Below, piece after piece: positions 1 to 9,684 of a DNA stretch of 64,000 nt. Below the pieces are notes generated by a model. The model was not told the DNA's origin. It searched no databases and saw only the letters and a program-made list of their open reading frames with translations. A program made the translations under genes and the position numbers. The stretch spans positions 186,001 through 250,000 of the forward strand of contig NZ_JBHTIK010000005.1 of the NCBI RefSeq assembly GCF_042676985.1, given 5' to 3'. Numbering within the stretch: the first letter of the stretch is position 1; each line of letters opens with the position of its first letter. The stretch is from Sphingosinicella xenopeptidilytica. GTDB lineage: Bacteria > Pseudomonadota > Alphaproteobacteria > Sphingomonadales > Sphingomonadaceae.

Positions 1-709
1 CGCGCGCCGCCCGCTTCTCGCTGAGCACCTGATTCAATTCCTCGCTTCCCGTGGAATCGGTGTAGCCGACCACGAGCAGCAGGGCATTGTCCATCGCCTC
101 GGCTTCGCTCGCCGCCGAGCAGAGATTGGCCTTCGCCTCCTCCGACAGCACGGCCTTGCCGGTGTCGAAGTTCACGCTCGTCGTGCTTTTCACATTATAC
201 TGGTCGATATCCGCCACGCGGCCACGAAGGGCTTCCGTCGCCGCGGTCTGCTCCGCAAAGCGCTGGTCCGTTGCATTGTGGATCATCGACGCGGTCTTGA
301 GATCCTTGTTCTTGAGCGCGATCTGGCTTGCCACCAGACCCTGCCCCCATTGCACGGTCTTGATGGTGACCGGCAGGCCGTTCAGCAGCGAGTCCGACGC
401 CAGTTTCTTGCTGCTCGCCCCAAGGAACCCGCCGCTCGATTTCACCTTGGTCGCCTCGCTGATGAACACCGTCTGCTTCGCGCCGCCGGGGGTGGTGACC
501 AGCATTTTCTGGTCCTTGCGCGCCGCGATGAAGCCTTCGACTTCCGGCCCTGCGGGCATCCCCGAGAGGTCGGCCGGCGGATAGGCATTCACGTCTATGG
601 ACGGGTCGACCCCGTTCATATCCTGCGGCTGCGCGTGCAGGCTGGCCGGCACCAGGCCGGAAAGCGCAAGCAGCAAGAACAGTCTTGGACTTTTGGAAAT
701 GACACTCAT
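1..709 (-). CDS. OmpA-family outer-membrane/periplasmic protein (3' end cut by window)
   Basis: The frame starts at an ATG (709) preceded by a clean GGAGG ribosome site and runs off the left edge after 236 codons. Residues 1 to about 26 form a signal peptide ending in SLHAQ. Residues about 57-125 look like a small beta-rich DUF5666-like segment. A helical linker follows, and from about residue 180 the OmpA C-terminal domain begins, with the peptidoglycan-binding signature GYTDSTGSEELNQVLSEKRA. The family anchors the outer membrane to the cell wall. The C-terminal end of the domain lies outside the window. The OmpA domain is certain; the role of the N-terminal segment is inferred. Confidence 0.88.
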   Translation of the reverse strand, partial: MSVISKSPRLFLLLALSGLVPASLHAQPQDMNGVDPSIDVNAYPPADLSGMPAGPEVEGFIAARKDQKMLVTTPGGAKQTVFISEATKVKSSGGFLGASSKKLASDSLLNGLPVTIKTVQWGQGLVASQIALKNKDLKTASMIHNATDQRFAEQTAATEALRGRVADIDQYNVKSTTSVNFDTGKAVLSEEAKANLCSAASEAEAMDNALLLVVGYTDSTGSEELNQVLSEKRAAR

Positions 710-1049
710 CGCGTTCCTCCTTCAAACTCGACCCATCGACCGCGTGTTATCACGCGTGTCGTCCGACCACTGACGCATTGCCGATCCAGGTGCCGGGAGC
801 CGCCCCATCAAGCGTGCTTGACGTGCGGCCTGTCGCCGGACCCGGCCGCAACGGACGTCTTGCGTGTTCGGGCCAGCATCTCGGGCACAACATTTTGGTT
901 AACGCTAGTATTACGGAGACGTTTCGAGAGTCTCCTGCGGCGAGCCGATGCCGCGTGCGGGCGGAGCCGCCGCTGGCGCTTCGGATATGTATTGGAAGAA
1001 CCCTGTTCAGAGCCCGAATGTTCGGGATGAGGGGACACGCAAGTCCGCT
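710..1049. other. Intergenic region upstream of the OmpA-family gene
   Basis: These 340 bases hold no open frame with believable composition. Two inverted repeats are visible: CGCGTG-TTAT-CACGCG at 741-756, inside the probable 5' leader of the OmpA-family gene, and GGAGAC-N9-GTCTCC near 917-937. Either could be an operator or an RNA hairpin. I find no convincing -35/-10 pair and no RNA gene. Confidence 0.4.
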
Positions 1050-1496
1050 CTAGACAATACCCCGCCCACCGCTCTCCGACCGAAACGGGAGCAGCGCGTC
1101 GTACGTGGCAAGTGGCGGCGTTCCCGGCACCTCGCCGCCCATGCGTTTCACATAGGCGTCGCGGACGATCTCCGCCTGCTGTTCAAGCCCATAGCCAGAG
1201 AAGCTGAGGCCCGCTTTCAGGGGCAGATAGTCGTAGCGCGCCAGCGGCCCGCGCCTGAGGATCAGGTTCACACCCTGCTGGTGCTGCCACACGTGCGTAA
1301 GCTCGTGGACGATGAGGCCCTGAAGGAACAGCGAGGCCCGGCTGAAATCGTCACGCCACGAGGCGTTGTTGGGATGGAACCAGATGTGCCCGTCGGGCGC
1401 CATCACCACCCATGCCGGTTGCAGCCACCACCATTTCGCCTGCCGGATGGTGACGCGCGCAAGGTCGATCGCGTCGCCGAAGGCGCGGCGCGCCAT
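1050..1496 (-). CDS. Small HExxH protein of the sphingomonad 'Vgr-related' type
   Basis: The 148-residue product carries HELTHVWQHQQG at about residues 64-75, an HExxH zinc-metallopeptidase-like motif, after the hydrophobic segment SLFLQGLIV. Similar short proteins are often labelled 'Vgr-related' in sphingomonads, although no type VI secretion gene is near. The only ordinary start codon is the ATG at 1496. Upstream, in frame, the sequence still encodes RPLTDGER, which looks like the natural family N-terminus, so translation may begin at a rare codon near 1526 that overlaps the previous stop (see findings). It lies just downstream of the copper chaperone on the same strand. Whether it cleaves anything is unknown. 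Confidence 0.72.
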   Translation of the reverse strand: MARRAFGDAIDLARVTIRQAKWWWLQPAWVVMAPDGHIWFHPNNASWRDDFSRASLFLQGLIVHELTHVWQHQQGVNLILRRGPLARYDYLPLKAGLSFSGYGLEQQAEIVRDAYVKRMGGEVPGTPPLATYDALLPFRSESGGRGIV

Positions 1497-1521
1497 CGTC
1501 CGCTCACCGTCCGTCAGCGGT

Positions 1522-2019
1522 CTAATGATGCGAATGCTCTCCGGCCTTCATTTCCGGTGCGGTTGCGCTCATCGCGTGCGCGGAAACGGCGACGCGGCCG
1601 GCCTTCTCGAACACGAAGGTCAGCGGCACGCGCGAATCGGGCTTCGTGTCCGGCAGGCCGAACACCATCACGTGCATGGCTCCGGGCTTCAGCTCGATCT
1701 TCTGGCTCGGATTCACGGGCAGGCCAACGAGCGGGACCATGCGCATCACGCCGTTTTCGGCCTTCGTCGCGTGCAGCTCGAATCGTGCGGGCTTGGGGCC
1801 TTCCACGGCGATCAGCCGGTCCGCCATCGCACCGCCCGCGATCGTCGCATACAGCGCGGCCGGACGGCCCGCGACGACAGGCAGGCGAATCCAGGCATTG
1901 CTCACGGCCGGAGGGACGGGGGGGGCAGCAAGCGCCCGTCCGCCGACTGCCGCTGCCACGAGCAGCAACAGCGCGGTCACACACGCCGCAATTCCAAGGT
2001 TTCTGTCGATACGCGCCAC
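1522..2019 (-). CDS. Periplasmic copper chaperone, PCu(A)C family
   Basis: The product has a signal anchor or peptide over the first 30 residues, then a PCu(A)C domain. Copper-ligand signatures are visible: an HATKAENGVM-type His/Met stretch followed by MHVMVFGL. It ends in a His-rich tail (GEHSHH). The family binds Cu(I) in the periplasm and delivers it to cytochrome c oxidase. I chose the GTG at 2019 because it has AAGGA nine bases upstream and gives a normal signal sequence. An in-frame GTG at 2058 would add 13 residues. Its stop overlaps the possible rare start of the HExxH gene, so the two are probably co-transcribed. It is divergent from dnaK. Confidence 0.88.
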   Translation of the reverse strand: MARIDRNLGIAACVTALLLLVAAAVGGRALAAPPVPPAVSNAWIRLPVVAGRPAALYATIAGGAMADRLIAVEGPKPARFELHATKAENGVMRMVPLVGLPVNPSQKIELKPGAMHVMVFGLPDTKPDSRVPLTFVFEKAGRVAVSAHAMSATAPEMKAGEHSHH

Positions 2020-2149
2020 GATCTTGTATCCTTCGCCAGAGACATCCACGCTCCGCACGAACGCTTCATGCCACAGCTCGGGGCGTTTGCACCATGCGGC
2101 AGCACGTCCTCATCGAAGGCGCAAATCGCATCGGGGGTGTGCACACGCT

Positions 2150-2178
2150 CTTGTATGGCGCTGGCGCTGTTCCTACAT
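2150..2178 (+). promoter_or_regulatory. Sigma-32 (RpoH)-type heat-shock promoter of dnaK
   Basis: CTTG at 2150-2153, an 18-base spacer, then CCTACAT at 2172-2178. This fits the alphaproteobacterial RpoH pattern (CTTG, 17-18 bases, CCTATNT) with one mismatch. Transcription would start near 2185, leaving about 90 bases before the dnaK start. I saw no CIRCE element, so control looks RpoH-based rather than HrcA-based. Confidence 0.65.
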
Positions 2179-2274
2179 CGCCCGCGTGGATCAACGACGC
2201 TGCGGCAAATCTGCGCAGCGGCGGGATCAATCGTTTGTTCCTGCTTGGAATTTGAAAGAGGAAGCACGGGAGAT

Positions 2275-4188
<1,914 letters not shown>

Positions 4189-4197
4189 GTTGGAAAC

Positions 4198-4225
4198 GAG
4201 GGCTGCCTGGAAACGGGTAGCCCTC
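4198..4225 (+). terminator. Hairpin between dnaK and dnaJ (partial terminator or processing site)
   Basis: GAGGGCTGCC (4198-4207) pairs with GGTAGCCCTC (4216-4225) around an 8-base loop, ten pairs with one wobble. No T-run follows, so it is unlikely to stop transcription fully. It may stabilise the dnaK end or lower dnaJ expression relative to dnaK. Confidence 0.5.
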
Positions 4226-4250
4226 GCGCCAGCGGGGGCGGTCAGAGTCT

Positions 4251-5384
4251 ATGGTTGAAGCGGACTACTACGAGGTACTCGGCGTCGAGCGGACGGCCGA
4301 CGGCGCGACGATCAAGTCCGCTTACCGGCGTCTCGCAATGCAGTATCACCCGGACAAGAACGGTGGCTGCACCGATTCCGAGGCGAAGTTCAAGGCGATC
4401 AACGAAGCCTATGATTGCCTGAAGGACGATCAGAAACGCGCTGCCTATGATCGCTACGGCAAGGCCGCGTTCCAGAACGGCGGACCCGGCAATGGCGCGG
4501 GCGGTGCCGGGTTTGGCGACTTCGCCGACATTTTCGAAGGCATTTTCGGCGAGTTCATGGGCGGCGGCCGCCAGCGGCAGCGCAGCAGCGCGATGCGCGG
4601 CGCGGACCTGCGCTTCGACCTGAAGCTCAGCCTTGAGGAAGCCTTCGCGGGCAACACCCGCACCATCGAGATCGATGTCGCCACGGCCTGCGAGCCCTGC
4701 AGCGGCTCGGGCGCGGCGCCGGGTGCCACCGCCAACACCTGCGGCACCTGCGGCGGCCACGGCAAGGTGCGCGTGCAGCAGGGCATGTTCCTGATGGAGC
4801 GGACCTGCCCGAACTGCCACGGCGCGGGCCGCGTGATCTCCGACCCGTGCAAGGAATGTCACGGCGCGGGCCGGGTCGACAAACACAAGTCGCTCGACGT
4901 GCGCATCCCCGCGGGCGTCGACGACGGCACGCGCATTCGCCTGTCGGGCGAGGGCGAGGCCGGCGCGCGGGGCGGACCGCCGGGCGATCTCTACATCTTC
5001 GTGCACCTCGAACCGCATGACATCTTCGAGCGCGACGGTACCAACCTCTACGTGAAGGTGCCCGTGCCGATGACGCTCGCGGCGCTCGGCGGCGCGATCG
5101 AAGTGCCCTCGATCGACCGCGAGGCGGTGGAGCTCAAGATCCCGGCCGGCACGCAGAGCGGCAAGCAGTTCTCGCGGCGCGGCCAGGGTATGCCGCCGCT
5201 GAACGGTGGCGGGCGTGGCGATCTCATCGTGGAGGTCGAGATCGAAACGCCGACGCGGCTTTCGAAGCGCCAGCGCGAGCTTCTGGAAGAGTTCCAGGCG
5301 CTGGAGCCCGAGGCCGGGAGCTGTCCTGAAAGTCAGGGGTTCTTCGCGAAGATTCGTGCGAAATGGGATGAGCTGACCGAGTAG
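4251..5384 (+). CDS. dnaJ: Co-chaperone DnaJ (Hsp40, type I)
   Basis: A 377-residue type I Hsp40. The J domain spans residues 5-70 with the HPD tripeptide at 33-35, which stimulates the DnaK ATPase. A Gly/Phe-rich linker follows. The zinc region holds four CxxCxGxG repeats (CEPCSGSG, CGTCGGHG, CPNCHGAG, CKECHGAG), and then come the C-terminal substrate-binding domains. All expected features are present. The gene sits 62 bases after dnaK with a hairpin between them and shares the heat-shock promoter. Long open frames on the opposite strand over this gene are GC-driven shadows. Confidence 0.98.
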   Translation: MVEADYYEVLGVERTADGATIKSAYRRLAMQYHPDKNGGCTDSEAKFKAINEAYDCLKDDQKRAAYDRYGKAAFQNGGPGNGAGGAGFGDFADIFEGIFGEFMGGGRQRQRSSAMRGADLRFDLKLSLEEAFAGNTRTIEIDVATACEPCSGSGAAPGATANTCGTCGGHGKVRVQQGMFLMERTCPNCHGAGRVISDPCKECHGAGRVDKHKSLDVRIPAGVDDGTRIRLSGEGEAGARGGPPGDLYIFVHLEPHDIFERDGTNLYVKVPVPMTLAALGGAIEVPSIDREAVELKIPAGTQSGKQFSRRGQGMPPLNGGGRGDLIVEVEIETPTRLSKRQRELLEEFQALEPEAGSCPESQGFFAKIRAKWDELTE

Positions 5385-5406
5385 AATCGCAATCGGGGAG
5401 GGCCGC

Positions 5407-6048
5407 ATGATCAAGGTTTACGGGTCGACGCTGTCGCCATTCGTTCGCAAGGTGGTCGTGGTGCTTGCCGAGAAGGGGCTGGACTACGATCTGATTCCCT
5501 CGGGCCTTCCGGCGCGCGATCCCGATTTCCTCTCGATCTCGCCGTTCGGGAAGATGCCGGCGTTTCGCGACGGCGATTTCGCTATCTCTGATTCCTCCGC
5601 CATCGTTCACTATCTCGATGCGAAGTATCCCGAACCCCGTCTCATTCCGCAGGCGCCCGAGGATCTCGGCCGTGCGGTCTGGTATGACGAGTTCGGCGAC
5701 ACCATCGTTGCGCTCACGGGCGGCAAGGTGTTCTTCAATCGTGTCGTTGCGCCGCGCTTTCTGAAGCAGGCGGGGAATGAAGACATGGTGCAGCAGGGCA
5801 TCGCCGAATTGCCCCGGCTGTTCGATTACCTCGAAGGCGTCGTGCCGGAGCCGGGTGGTTTCCTCGTCGGCGGGGCGCTCAGCCTTGCGGATATCGCTGT
5901 GGCGAGCCCGTTCGTGAATCTTTCGCATTGCGCGCTCGATGTCGATTGCGCGACGCACCCGCGGCTTGGCGCGTGGCTGCCGACGATCCTGTCGCGGCCA
6001 TCTTTCGCGGCGCCCATTGCCGAAGAAAAGGCATTTCTCGCCGCCTAG
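5407..6048 (+). CDS. Glutathione S-transferase family protein
   Basis: The 213-residue product has the thioredoxin-like N-terminal GST fold (KVYGSTLSPFVRKV, then SPFGKMPAFRDG with the cis-Pro, then DSSAIVHYL binding the gamma-glutamyl part) and an all-helical C-terminal domain including SLADIAVAS. Ser or Ser-Pro at residues 10-11 is the likely active-site start, so it may be a Ser-type GST. It probably conjugates or reduces electrophiles with glutathione in the cytoplasm; the substrate is unknown. It starts 22 bases after dnaJ with a GGGGAGGG ribosome site, so some read-through from the heat-shock operon is possible. Confidence 0.9.
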   Translation: MIKVYGSTLSPFVRKVVVVLAEKGLDYDLIPSGLPARDPDFLSISPFGKMPAFRDGDFAISDSSAIVHYLDAKYPEPRLIPQAPEDLGRAVWYDEFGDTIVALTGGKVFFNRVVAPRFLKQAGNEDMVQQGIAELPRLFDYLEGVVPEPGGFLVGGALSLADIAVASPFVNLSHCALDVDCATHPRLGAWLPTILSRPSFAAPIAEEKAFLAA

Positions 6049-6081
6049 ACAGGGCAGCGCGACTTCGCCACAGTCCGCGCC

Positions 6082-7203
6082 ATGTCGCTGGAGAGCAAGC
6101 TCGAGGCGTGGGTCGCAGCCGGTCTCATCGATGCCGATGCCGCCGCGCGTATTCGTGTTCACGAGGAGGCGAACGATCGCCCCTATGTGCTCTGGGCCAT
6201 CGTCGGCCTTGGCCTGTTCGCGCTGGCGCTCGGCCTCGCGCTCATCGTCGCGGCGAACTGGGACGTTATCGCCGACTGGCTGAAGCTCGGCGTCCATCTG
6301 GCGCTCACCGCCGCTGCTGCTGCCGCCGTCTGGATAGGCGCTGCGCGGGGCAATCGTTGGCTGAAGGAAGGCGCGCTGTTCCTGCTGGCAGCGCTCGTCC
6401 TCGCTGGCATCGCGCTGCATTCCCAGGTTTATCAACTCACCGGCCCGATGTGGCAGGCGCTCGTACCCTGGCTCGTGCTGATGACGCCCGCGATGCTGAT
6501 CGCGGGCAGCACGCGGCTCGTGGCCTACGGCTGGGCGGGCATGCTGCTGTGGACGCTGGCTTCGCTGGCACTGGAAAACGAGCACGCGGATGGCCTCTGG
6601 TATTTCATCCACGGAGTCGCGATCGCGGGGCCCGTGATCCTCATCGGCCTGTCGCTGCTGCCGTGGCGCAGCCGCCTCAGCTTCGCGGACGGGCTGCGCG
6701 AGGTCGGGGTCCTCGTGTGGCTCGGCGGCGTCAGCTTCGCGCATTTCGTGTGGGCGGGCACCGTCACGTCGTCCGAAGCCGGTGAGATGGCGGTTCGTCT
6801 CGTCGTGCCGGTCGTCATCGCCGCAGCGGCAGTGTGGATCGGCCGCCGCTGGCGAATGGTCCCACAGGCGATGCTGCTGCCGATCGTCGCCGCGCCGATG
6901 GCGGCGCTGCTACTCGCGACCGTGGTTCCTCATGCGGATGGTTGGCCTGCTCGGCTTGTCGGTGCACTCATCTACATGGCGATGTGGGGCGTCATCGCCC
7001 GCGCCGCGATCGCCTCGGGCTGGCGTGCACTCTTCGGCGTTGCCATTGCAGCCATCGGCATTCGCATCTTCATCATCTACTTCGAGCTGTTCGGTTCGCT
7101 GGCGACGACGGGTGCCGGGCTCATCATCGGTGGAGTGCTGCTCATCGCGCTCGCGCTCGGCTGGCGGCGGGTGTTCGCTCTCGTCGGGAGGAAGCGGGCA
7201 TGA
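6082..7203 (+). CDS. DUF2157 multi-pass membrane protein
   Basis: The 373-residue product has a short cytoplasmic N-terminal segment (residues 1-30, with AAGLIDADAAARIR) typical of DUF2157, then about ten to eleven predicted transmembrane helices. No catalytic motif is visible. DUF2157 proteins are commonly encoded with GDYXXLXY-domain proteins, and that is the case here: the next gene overlaps it by four bases (ATGA). The function of this pair is not established. Strong codon bias and the paired arrangement make the call firm; the role remains unknown. Confidence 0.85.
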   Translation: MSLESKLEAWVAAGLIDADAAARIRVHEEANDRPYVLWAIVGLGLFALALGLALIVAANWDVIADWLKLGVHLALTAAAAAAVWIGAARGNRWLKEGALFLLAALVLAGIALHSQVYQLTGPMWQALVPWLVLMTPAMLIAGSTRLVAYGWAGMLLWTLASLALENEHADGLWYFIHGVAIAGPVILIGLSLLPWRSRLSFADGLREVGVLVWLGGVSFAHFVWAGTVTSSEAGEMAVRLVVPVVIAAAAVWIGRRWRMVPQAMLLPIVAAPMAALLLATVVPHADGWPARLVGALIYMAMWGVIARAAIASGWRALFGVAIAAIGIRIFIIYFELFGSLATTGAGLIIGGVLLIALALGWRRVFALVGRKRA

Positions 7204-7685
7204 AGCGCTGGCTTGCCCTTGCCCTGCTGCTCCCGCTCGTGGGGCTCGTGCTCAGCATCGCCGCGCGCGAGGCGGGGCTTTCGGGTGCCTCCGAATGGCG
7301 TATTCCCATCGCGGGCTTCGATCCGCGCGATCCCATCCGCGGCCGCTTCATCCAGTTCCGCTACGACTGGCGCGTGGCCGGCGATCCCGCGCTTTGCACG
7401 GGTGCGGCCTGCGGTCTCTGCCTGTCCGAGGAGGCGGGAGAGATGGTGGCGACGATGGTGGCGCCGGGCACGGCCTGCCCAGCCTACATTGATGTGAACG
7501 GCAGCAACATCAGGCGCTTCGGCGGCGTGCCCAGGCAGGTGCCGGAGTTTTCGAGCCGGATCTTCGTTTCCGAAACGAGTGCGCCCAGGCTTGAGGACAT
7601 GCTGCGTCGCGAGCCGATGGTCGTCGTCGCGCAGCTCACGCGGCAGGGTCGCCTCGTCAACGACAGGCTCGAACCGGCAAACTAA
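7200..7685 (+). CDS. GDYXXLXY-domain membrane-anchored protein
   Basis: A 161-residue product with one N-terminal membrane segment or uncleaved signal (residues 4-24) and an extracytoplasmic domain. The domain name motif appears in divergent form as DPIRGRFIQFRY, where the usual GDY is RGR/F. The start ATG overlaps the stop of the DUF2157 gene, so the two are translationally coupled. Four cysteines (CTGAACGLC and one further on) suggest disulfides or metal binding in the periplasm, which is my inference. The stop overlaps the stop of coq7 on the other strand. Confidence 0.78.
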   Translation: MKRWLALALLLPLVGLVLSIAAREAGLSGASEWRIPIAGFDPRDPIRGRFIQFRYDWRVAGDPALCTGAACGLCLSEEAGEMVATMVAPGTACPAYIDVNGSNIRRFGGVPRQVPEFSSRIFVSETSAPRLEDMLRREPMVVVAQLTRQGRLVNDRLEPAN

Positions 7686-8236
7686 ACCCGCTTGGAAATC
7701 GCAATCGCCGCCCGGCATCCCGCGCGGATCGCGGCGGAGAGCAGCGGATAGGCTGGGGCCTGCTCGGCACCATGCGCGATGGCGGTGGCGCGGTGCTCGC
7801 GTTCTTCCTCGGCGAACTCCTCGATGCGGGCCTTGAGCTCGGGGTCGCTGTCGCCAAGCGCTTCGGCCTGCTCGGCATAGTGGCGGTCGATCTCGGTTTC
7901 GACGGCAGCGGTGCACGCCATCGCCGCGCGCGGTCCCATCAGCGCGGTCGCCGCGCCGAGCGCATAGCCTGCGACGTGCCAGAAGGGCGCCAGCGCCGTC
8001 GGCCGCACGCCGCGCTCCACGACCATGCGGTTGAACACGTCGAGGTGGCGCTGTTCCTGCGCGCGCATCCGCGCGATCTCGGTACTGTCCGGGTGACGGT
8101 TCCCCATCACTGCGAGTTGCCCGGAATAGATGCGCGCCGCGCCATATTCGCCTGCCTGATCGACGCGCAGCATTGAGGCGGTGTCTGCGCCGCGGTCGCC
8201 CGGAAGGGGGCGTTTCAGCGTTTCAGGATCAGCCAC
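7682..8236 (-). CDS. coq7: Demethoxyubiquinone hydroxylase Coq7 (UbiF-equivalent)
   Basis: A 184-residue di-iron, ferritin-like monooxygenase that hydroxylates 2-polyprenyl-3-methyl-6-methoxy-benzoquinol in ubiquinone synthesis. Iron-ligand Glu/His signatures are visible: DQAGEYGAARIY, QEQRHLDVF, ETEIDRHYAEQ and EEEREHRATA. It is probably a peripheral inner-membrane enzyme. I chose the GTG at 8236 because it gives the natural start VADPETLKRPLPGDRG. It overlaps the end of dsbB by 22 bases, the last member of a long minus-strand run. The stop overlaps that of the convergent GDYXXLXY gene. Confidence 0.93.
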   Translation of the reverse strand: MADPETLKRPLPGDRGADTASMLRVDQAGEYGAARIYSGQLAVMGNRHPDSTEIARMRAQEQRHLDVFNRMVVERGVRPTALAPFWHVAGYALGAATALMGPRAAMACTAAVETEIDRHYAEQAEALGDSDPELKARIEEFAEEEREHRATAIAHGAEQAPAYPLLSAAIRAGCRAAIAISKRV

Positions 8237-8679
8237 AGCGCGACTCCCGCGATCAACCCGGAAAGTATGGCATTGTATCCGGCCATCGAAATGCCCGCCA
8301 GCGACCACGCGATCTGGTCGCACTGCACGACCGGCGTCGCCATCACGTTCGAGAAGAAATCGCCGGAGCCGAGGTCGGTGGCGCTGCATGCGCTTGGGCC
8401 CTGCCACCAGCGCTGCTCGACGCCCGCGTGGAACACGCCGATGCCCGCAGTGACGAGCTCCGCGAGCGCGGCGAGCAGAAGCAGCCCTCGCTTGCCTGCG
8501 CCCGGCACGAACAGCGCAAGGCTGCCGAGGATAAGCGCGATGGCGTGCGGCCAGCGCTGCCAGATGCACATCTCGCAGGGGTGAAGCCCGCCGATATATT
8601 GGAACGCGAAGGCGCCGCCGAGAAGCGCGGACGGCCCAAGCAGCAGCAGGAGGTGCGCGAGGCGCAGCCGGTCAGTCAT
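8215..8679 (-). CDS. dsbB: Disulfide bond formation protein B
   Basis: A 154-residue inner-membrane protein with four transmembrane segments. The first redox pair is CEMC (residues 35-38) in HPCEMCIWQRWPH. The second periplasmic Cys pair brackets the loop from CSATDL to VQCDQIAW. DsbB re-oxidises DsbA and passes electrons to ubiquinone, fitting its place next to coq7. The ATG at 8679 (MTDRLRLAH) overlaps the end of the upstream deacetylase gene by eight bases. No DsbA gene lies in the window. Confidence 0.93.
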   Translation of the reverse strand: MTDRLRLAHLLLLLGPSALLGGAFAFQYIGGLHPCEMCIWQRWPHAIALILGSLALFVPGAGKRGLLLLAALAELVTAGIGVFHAGVEQRWWQGPSACSATDLGSGDFFSNVMATPVVQCDQIAWSLAGISMAGYNAILSGLIAGVALWLILKR

Positions 8680-9628
8680 TGCTGGCCTTTCGGGCGACGA
8701 GGCTGGCACCCACAAGCGTCACACCCTTGGCTTCGAGCTCGGCCGACCAGCGCTCGATCTCGCCGATCGTGGTGGAGACGGGGCGGGCATAGCCGACTGC
8801 ATAGCCGCGGCGTTTCGCCGTGGCGACGAGGGCATTGAGGTTGCTGCGGATATTCGCGGCGGTTTCCGGCTCATCGAGGAAGCGGTCGTTGGTGGCGGCG
8901 GCAAGCCCGATGGCACGGGCTTCCGTCTCGCCGACCGAGCGCCCGGAGGAGCGCGCGTCCACGTAGAACAGACGCTTCGCCTTCACCGCGTCCAGCACCG
9001 GGCGCATCGCAGCAGCGTTTTCGGTGAAGGCGCTGCCCATCATGTTGGTGACGCCGACCGGCGCCTCGACGCGCGACAGCGCCCAATCCAGCCGACGCAC
9101 GTTCTCGGCAGGCGCCTCGCCGGTAAGGAGTACGTTCTTGCCCGGATTGACGCGCGGATACGATTTCGGCTGCATCGGAACCGAGAGCCACACCTCGTGC
9201 CCGCCCGCCTTCGCGGCCTTCGCAAGGTCGCGCGAGGCGTCGGCATAGGGCGAGAAGGCGAGGCTGACGGCGGCGGGCAGCCGATCGATCGCAGCCTTCG
9301 CGGCGGTGGCGTTGGGGCCAAGCTCCGTGAGAACGATGGCGACGATCGGCCCTGCCGGGATCGGCGCTGCGGGTACGGCCGCGCGGGCGGGCGGCGTTGC
9401 ACCTGCTGCAAGCCGGGTCTCGTCGATCTCGGGCTTGTCGATGTCGGTGACGGGAACCTGCGCGATCGGCGGGCGCAGCGTGCCGGCAGCGGCGGCGTCT
9501 TTCGCTTTCACCTTGGCTTCCGGCGGCAGCGCGCGGCGCGGCACATCGCCGGTTTGCGCGGCGGCATGGCTCGGCGCGAGCGGCCGCAGCAGCTCGACGA
9601 ACACGGTCGCAAGGCCAATGAACAGCAC
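8672..9628 (-). CDS. Divergent polysaccharide deacetylase family protein (DUF610/YibQ-like)
   Basis: The product has an N-terminal membrane anchor, a low-complexity Pro/Ala linker (to about residue 90) and then a YibQ-type (beta/alpha)7 domain: IVLTELGPNATAAKAAIDRLP, VSLAFSPYADASRDLAKAAK and GHEVWLSVPMQPKSYP. Family members are periplasmic and often follow envC and ctpA, as here; a cell-wall role is inferred. The first usual start is the GTG at 9628, which begins inside the membrane helix. The frame stays open upstream to a CTG at 9688 that overlaps the ctpA stop and would supply a better N-terminus (see findings). Confidence 0.87.
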   Translation of the reverse strand: MLFIGLATVFVELLRPLAPSHAAAQTGDVPRRALPPEAKVKAKDAAAAGTLRPPIAQVPVTDIDKPEIDETRLAAGATPPARAAVPAAPIPAGPIVAIVLTELGPNATAAKAAIDRLPAAVSLAFSPYADASRDLAKAAKAGGHEVWLSVPMQPKSYPRVNPGKNVLLTGEAPAENVRRLDWALSRVEAPVGVTNMMGSAFTENAAAMRPVLDAVKAKRLFYVDARSSGRSVGETEARAIGLAAATNDRFLDEPETAANIRSNLNALVATAKRRGYAVGYARPVSTTIGEIERWSAELEAKGVTLVGASLVARKASND

Positions 9629-9684
9629 GGCGCCGCCAAGCGCGAGCAGCAGTCCCCGGCCCCGACGCGGGGCGATGTCTTCGC

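Noticed and set aside
778..1053. Short plus-strand open frame ahead of the HExxH gene
   Set aside because: Arg/Pro-rich sequence without ribosome site or recognisable fold; likely random open frame in GC-rich DNA.
1366..2274. N-terminal extension of dnaK
   Set aside because: It would read through the copper chaperone and the heat-shock promoter. The conserved MGKVIGIDLG starts at 2275.
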